Shown: in pieces, positions 13,090 through 14,157 of the stretch
Position numbering within the stretch: the first letter of the stretch is position 1
Layout: each line of letters begins with the position of its first letter
From: CAZMMV01 sp964567475
Lineage (GTDB): Bacteria; Bacillota; Clostridia; Tissierellales; Tissierellaceae
Assembly (NCBI GenBank): GCA_964567475.1
Contig: CAZMMV010000041.1
Location: forward strand, 1-14,157
Reading direction: 5' to 3'
DNA: 14,157 nt
Made by a program: the position numbers and the translations under genes
Notes under the pieces: model-generated
The model's database searches: none
Told to the model about the DNA's origin: nothing
The model's input: only the letters and a program-made list of their open reading frames with translations

Positions 13090-14079
13090 ATGGAAATTAT
13101 TATTAACGAAATCAGTCACAATTTAAATATTCAACAATATATTAAGGATAAAAACTCCTGTTTTTTAGACATTGAAACCACTGGATTAAATAGAAACAAA
13201 CAAATAATATACCTAATAGGAGTATTGTATTATGATTTACAAAATAATTCATGGATTCTAAAACAATATTTTACAAATACAATAGAAAAGGAAGCTGACT
13301 TACTAAACATTTTTATAAAAGAAATCTCTTCTTTTACCACTATAATTACTTATAATGGAGATAATTTTGATATTCCATTTATAAATCATAGATTAAAGTA
13401 TAATAATATTGATGATTTTATAAGTAAAGACAAATCCTTTGATTTATATACAATCATAAGAAATAATAGAAAGTTTTTAGACTTAGATAATCTAAAATTA
13501 AAAACTATTGAAGAAAGCTTAGGATTTTATAGAGAGGATAAATACTCAGGTTTTGACTGTATAGCTTTATATTATGAATATATAAAATCCCATGATCTTA
13601 GTTTAAAAGAAAATATACTTAAACATAATTATGATGATTTGATACATATGCTAGATATAATTCAAATATTAGATGTTATAGATAATAAAAAAAGTATCTA
13701 TCTTAGTTTAAATAATAACTATAATAAATTTACAATAGAATATCTTGACTTTTCTAATGATATACTAGAAATATCCCTTAAGACCAGTATTCCCTTTAAA
13801 AGAAACATTGTATACTTTTCAAAAAATTATAGTATATCTAGTAAAAACCTTGTAAATATAAAAATTTCTATAGATATTAATTATGCTTATATAGCCAAAA
13901 ACAAGAAATGTGCTTATATTAATATAGAAGATTATACTAACATTATTAATGTCCATGAATATAATATTTCTTCAAATATCCTTATTTTAGTTGTAGAAAA
14001 AGATTATTGCATAAAAAACATAAAAGAGCTATTAGAATCAATACTAAAAGAACTTGTTTATGAAAAAATAATATTTTAA
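13090..14079 (+). CDS. RNase H-like 3'-5' exonuclease-fold protein (YprB-like)
   Basis: This 329-aa protein has an N-terminal exonuclease domain of the RNase H-like superfamily (about residues 20-200), the type annotated as YprB or RNase_H_2. The acidic catalytic motifs are visible: FLDIETTGL with Asp27 and Glu29, TYNGDNFDIPFI with Asp94, DLYTIIRNN (118-126) and HNYDDL with His179 and Asp183. This DEDD set predicts a metal-dependent nuclease, presumably acting on DNA or RNA ends. The C-terminal third (about 200-329) has no motif I recognise. The start is supported by GGGTGA 6 bases before the ATG and a strong upstream promoter. It is a single-gene transcript with its own terminator, divergent from the 478-aa operon. 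The true substrate and cellular role are not known for the family. Confidence 0.85.
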   Translation: MEIIINEISHNLNIQQYIKDKNSCFLDIETTGLNRNKQIIYLIGVLYYDLQNNSWILKQYFTNTIEKEADLLNIFIKEISSFTTIITYNGDNFDIPFINHRLKYNNIDDFISKDKSFDLYTIIRNNRKFLDLDNLKLKTIEESLGFYREDKYSGFDCIALYYEYIKSHDLSLKENILKHNYDDLIHMLDIIQILDVIDNKKSIYLSLNNNYNKFTIEYLDFSNDILEISLKTSIPFKRNIVYFSKNYSISSKNLVNIKISIDINYAYIAKNKKCAYINIEDYTNIINVHEYNISSNILILVVEKDYCIKNIKELLESILKELVYEKIIF

Positions 14080-14099
14080 GTCACTAAAACAATATAAAT

Positions 14100-14141
14100 A
14101 AAAAACAGACTATATTATTTAAATAATATAGTCTGTTTTTT
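14100..14141. terminator. Terminator after the exonuclease gene and after the edge tRNA
   Basis: A perfect palindrome with 21-base arms (14100-14120 with 14121-14141) ends in seven T residues on the plus strand. On the minus strand the same hairpin follows the tRNA 3' end by two bases and is flanked by a T run, so it can serve both directions. Confidence 0.85.
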
Positions 14142-14143
14142 TA

Positions 14144-14157
14144 TGGTGACCCCACCG
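14144..14157 (-). tRNA. 3' end of a tRNA, cut by the window edge
   Basis: Read on the minus strand the last bases are CGGTGGGGTCACCA: a CCA end, discriminator A, a seven-base acceptor strand TGGGGTC, and CGG that would be the end of the T stem. It is followed by the hairpin terminator at once, as at the end of a tRNA gene. Only 14 bases are present, so the amino acid cannot be named. A chance match is possible but less likely with this context. Confidence 0.6.

Noticed and set aside
1..14157. CRISPR array, insertion sequence, prophage or integration site
   Set aside because: No regularly spaced repeats, transposase or integrase genes, or terminal inverted repeats were found; the palindromes present are explained as terminators or operators.

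Overview
The window is about 14.2 kb of very AT-rich DNA with tight, mostly minus-strand operons, strong AGGAGG-type ribosome binding sites, TTG and GTG starts, and U-tailed hairpin terminators. Gene content (a PotABCD importer with an XRE/cupin regulator, short ThiI with a dedicated cysteine desulfurase, LemA plus TPM-domain protein, Gate-domain membrane proteins, a YprB-like exonuclease, a Cys-rich protein resembling spore-surface proteins) fits a low-GC, anaerobic, endospore-forming Clostridia-type Firmicute, possibly of the Tissierellales. The taxonomic placement is inference from gene content and base composition.

Region 1 (1-3660, minus strand) is a polyamine import operon read as regulator - potA - potB - potC - potD, with potD running off the left edge. 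The regulator has an XRE helix-turn-helix and a cupin sensor. Its promoter (TTGACT-18-TATAAT) is flanked by two related palindromic sites, one downstream of the start point and one upstream, which are the best operator candidates. Region 2 (3668-8014, minus strand) is a compact five-gene operon: LUD-domain protein - NifS-like cysteine desulfurase - thiI - lemA - TPM-domain protein. It ends at a strong terminator at 3668-3711. The middle pair makes a sulfur relay for 4-thiouridine in tRNA and possibly thiamine; lemA/TPM is a common membrane pair of unclear role.

Region 3 (8015-8390) has no protein gene. It holds what looks like a free-standing small RNA gene on the plus strand (about 8208-8322), with a near-consensus sigma-A promoter with extended -10, a C-rich loop, a second unpaired C-rich segment, a strong terminator and a Spo0A-box-like TGTCGAA upstream. 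Region 4 (8391-10640) has two divergent genes: a minus-strand 348-aa protein with beta-propeller-like repeats and a plus-strand 329-aa protein with 14 cysteines. Both are preceded by sequences resembling sigma-K promoters with the same spacing, suggesting late sporulation expression.

Region 5 (10604-12982, minus strand) is a three-gene operon: an unrecognised 478-aa alpha-helical protein followed by two small membrane proteins that are paired single Gate (nucleoside-recognition) domains. Region 6 (12983-14157) has a divergent plus-strand RNase H-like 3'-5' exonuclease of the YprB type, its terminator, and at the right edge the last 14 bases of a minus-strand tRNA. There is no insertion sequence, prophage, CRISPR array or obvious recent transfer. 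The most interesting unexplained items are the small RNA, the operator pair around the pot regulator promoter, the LUD gene fused into the thiI operon, and the orphan helical protein with the split Gate pair.
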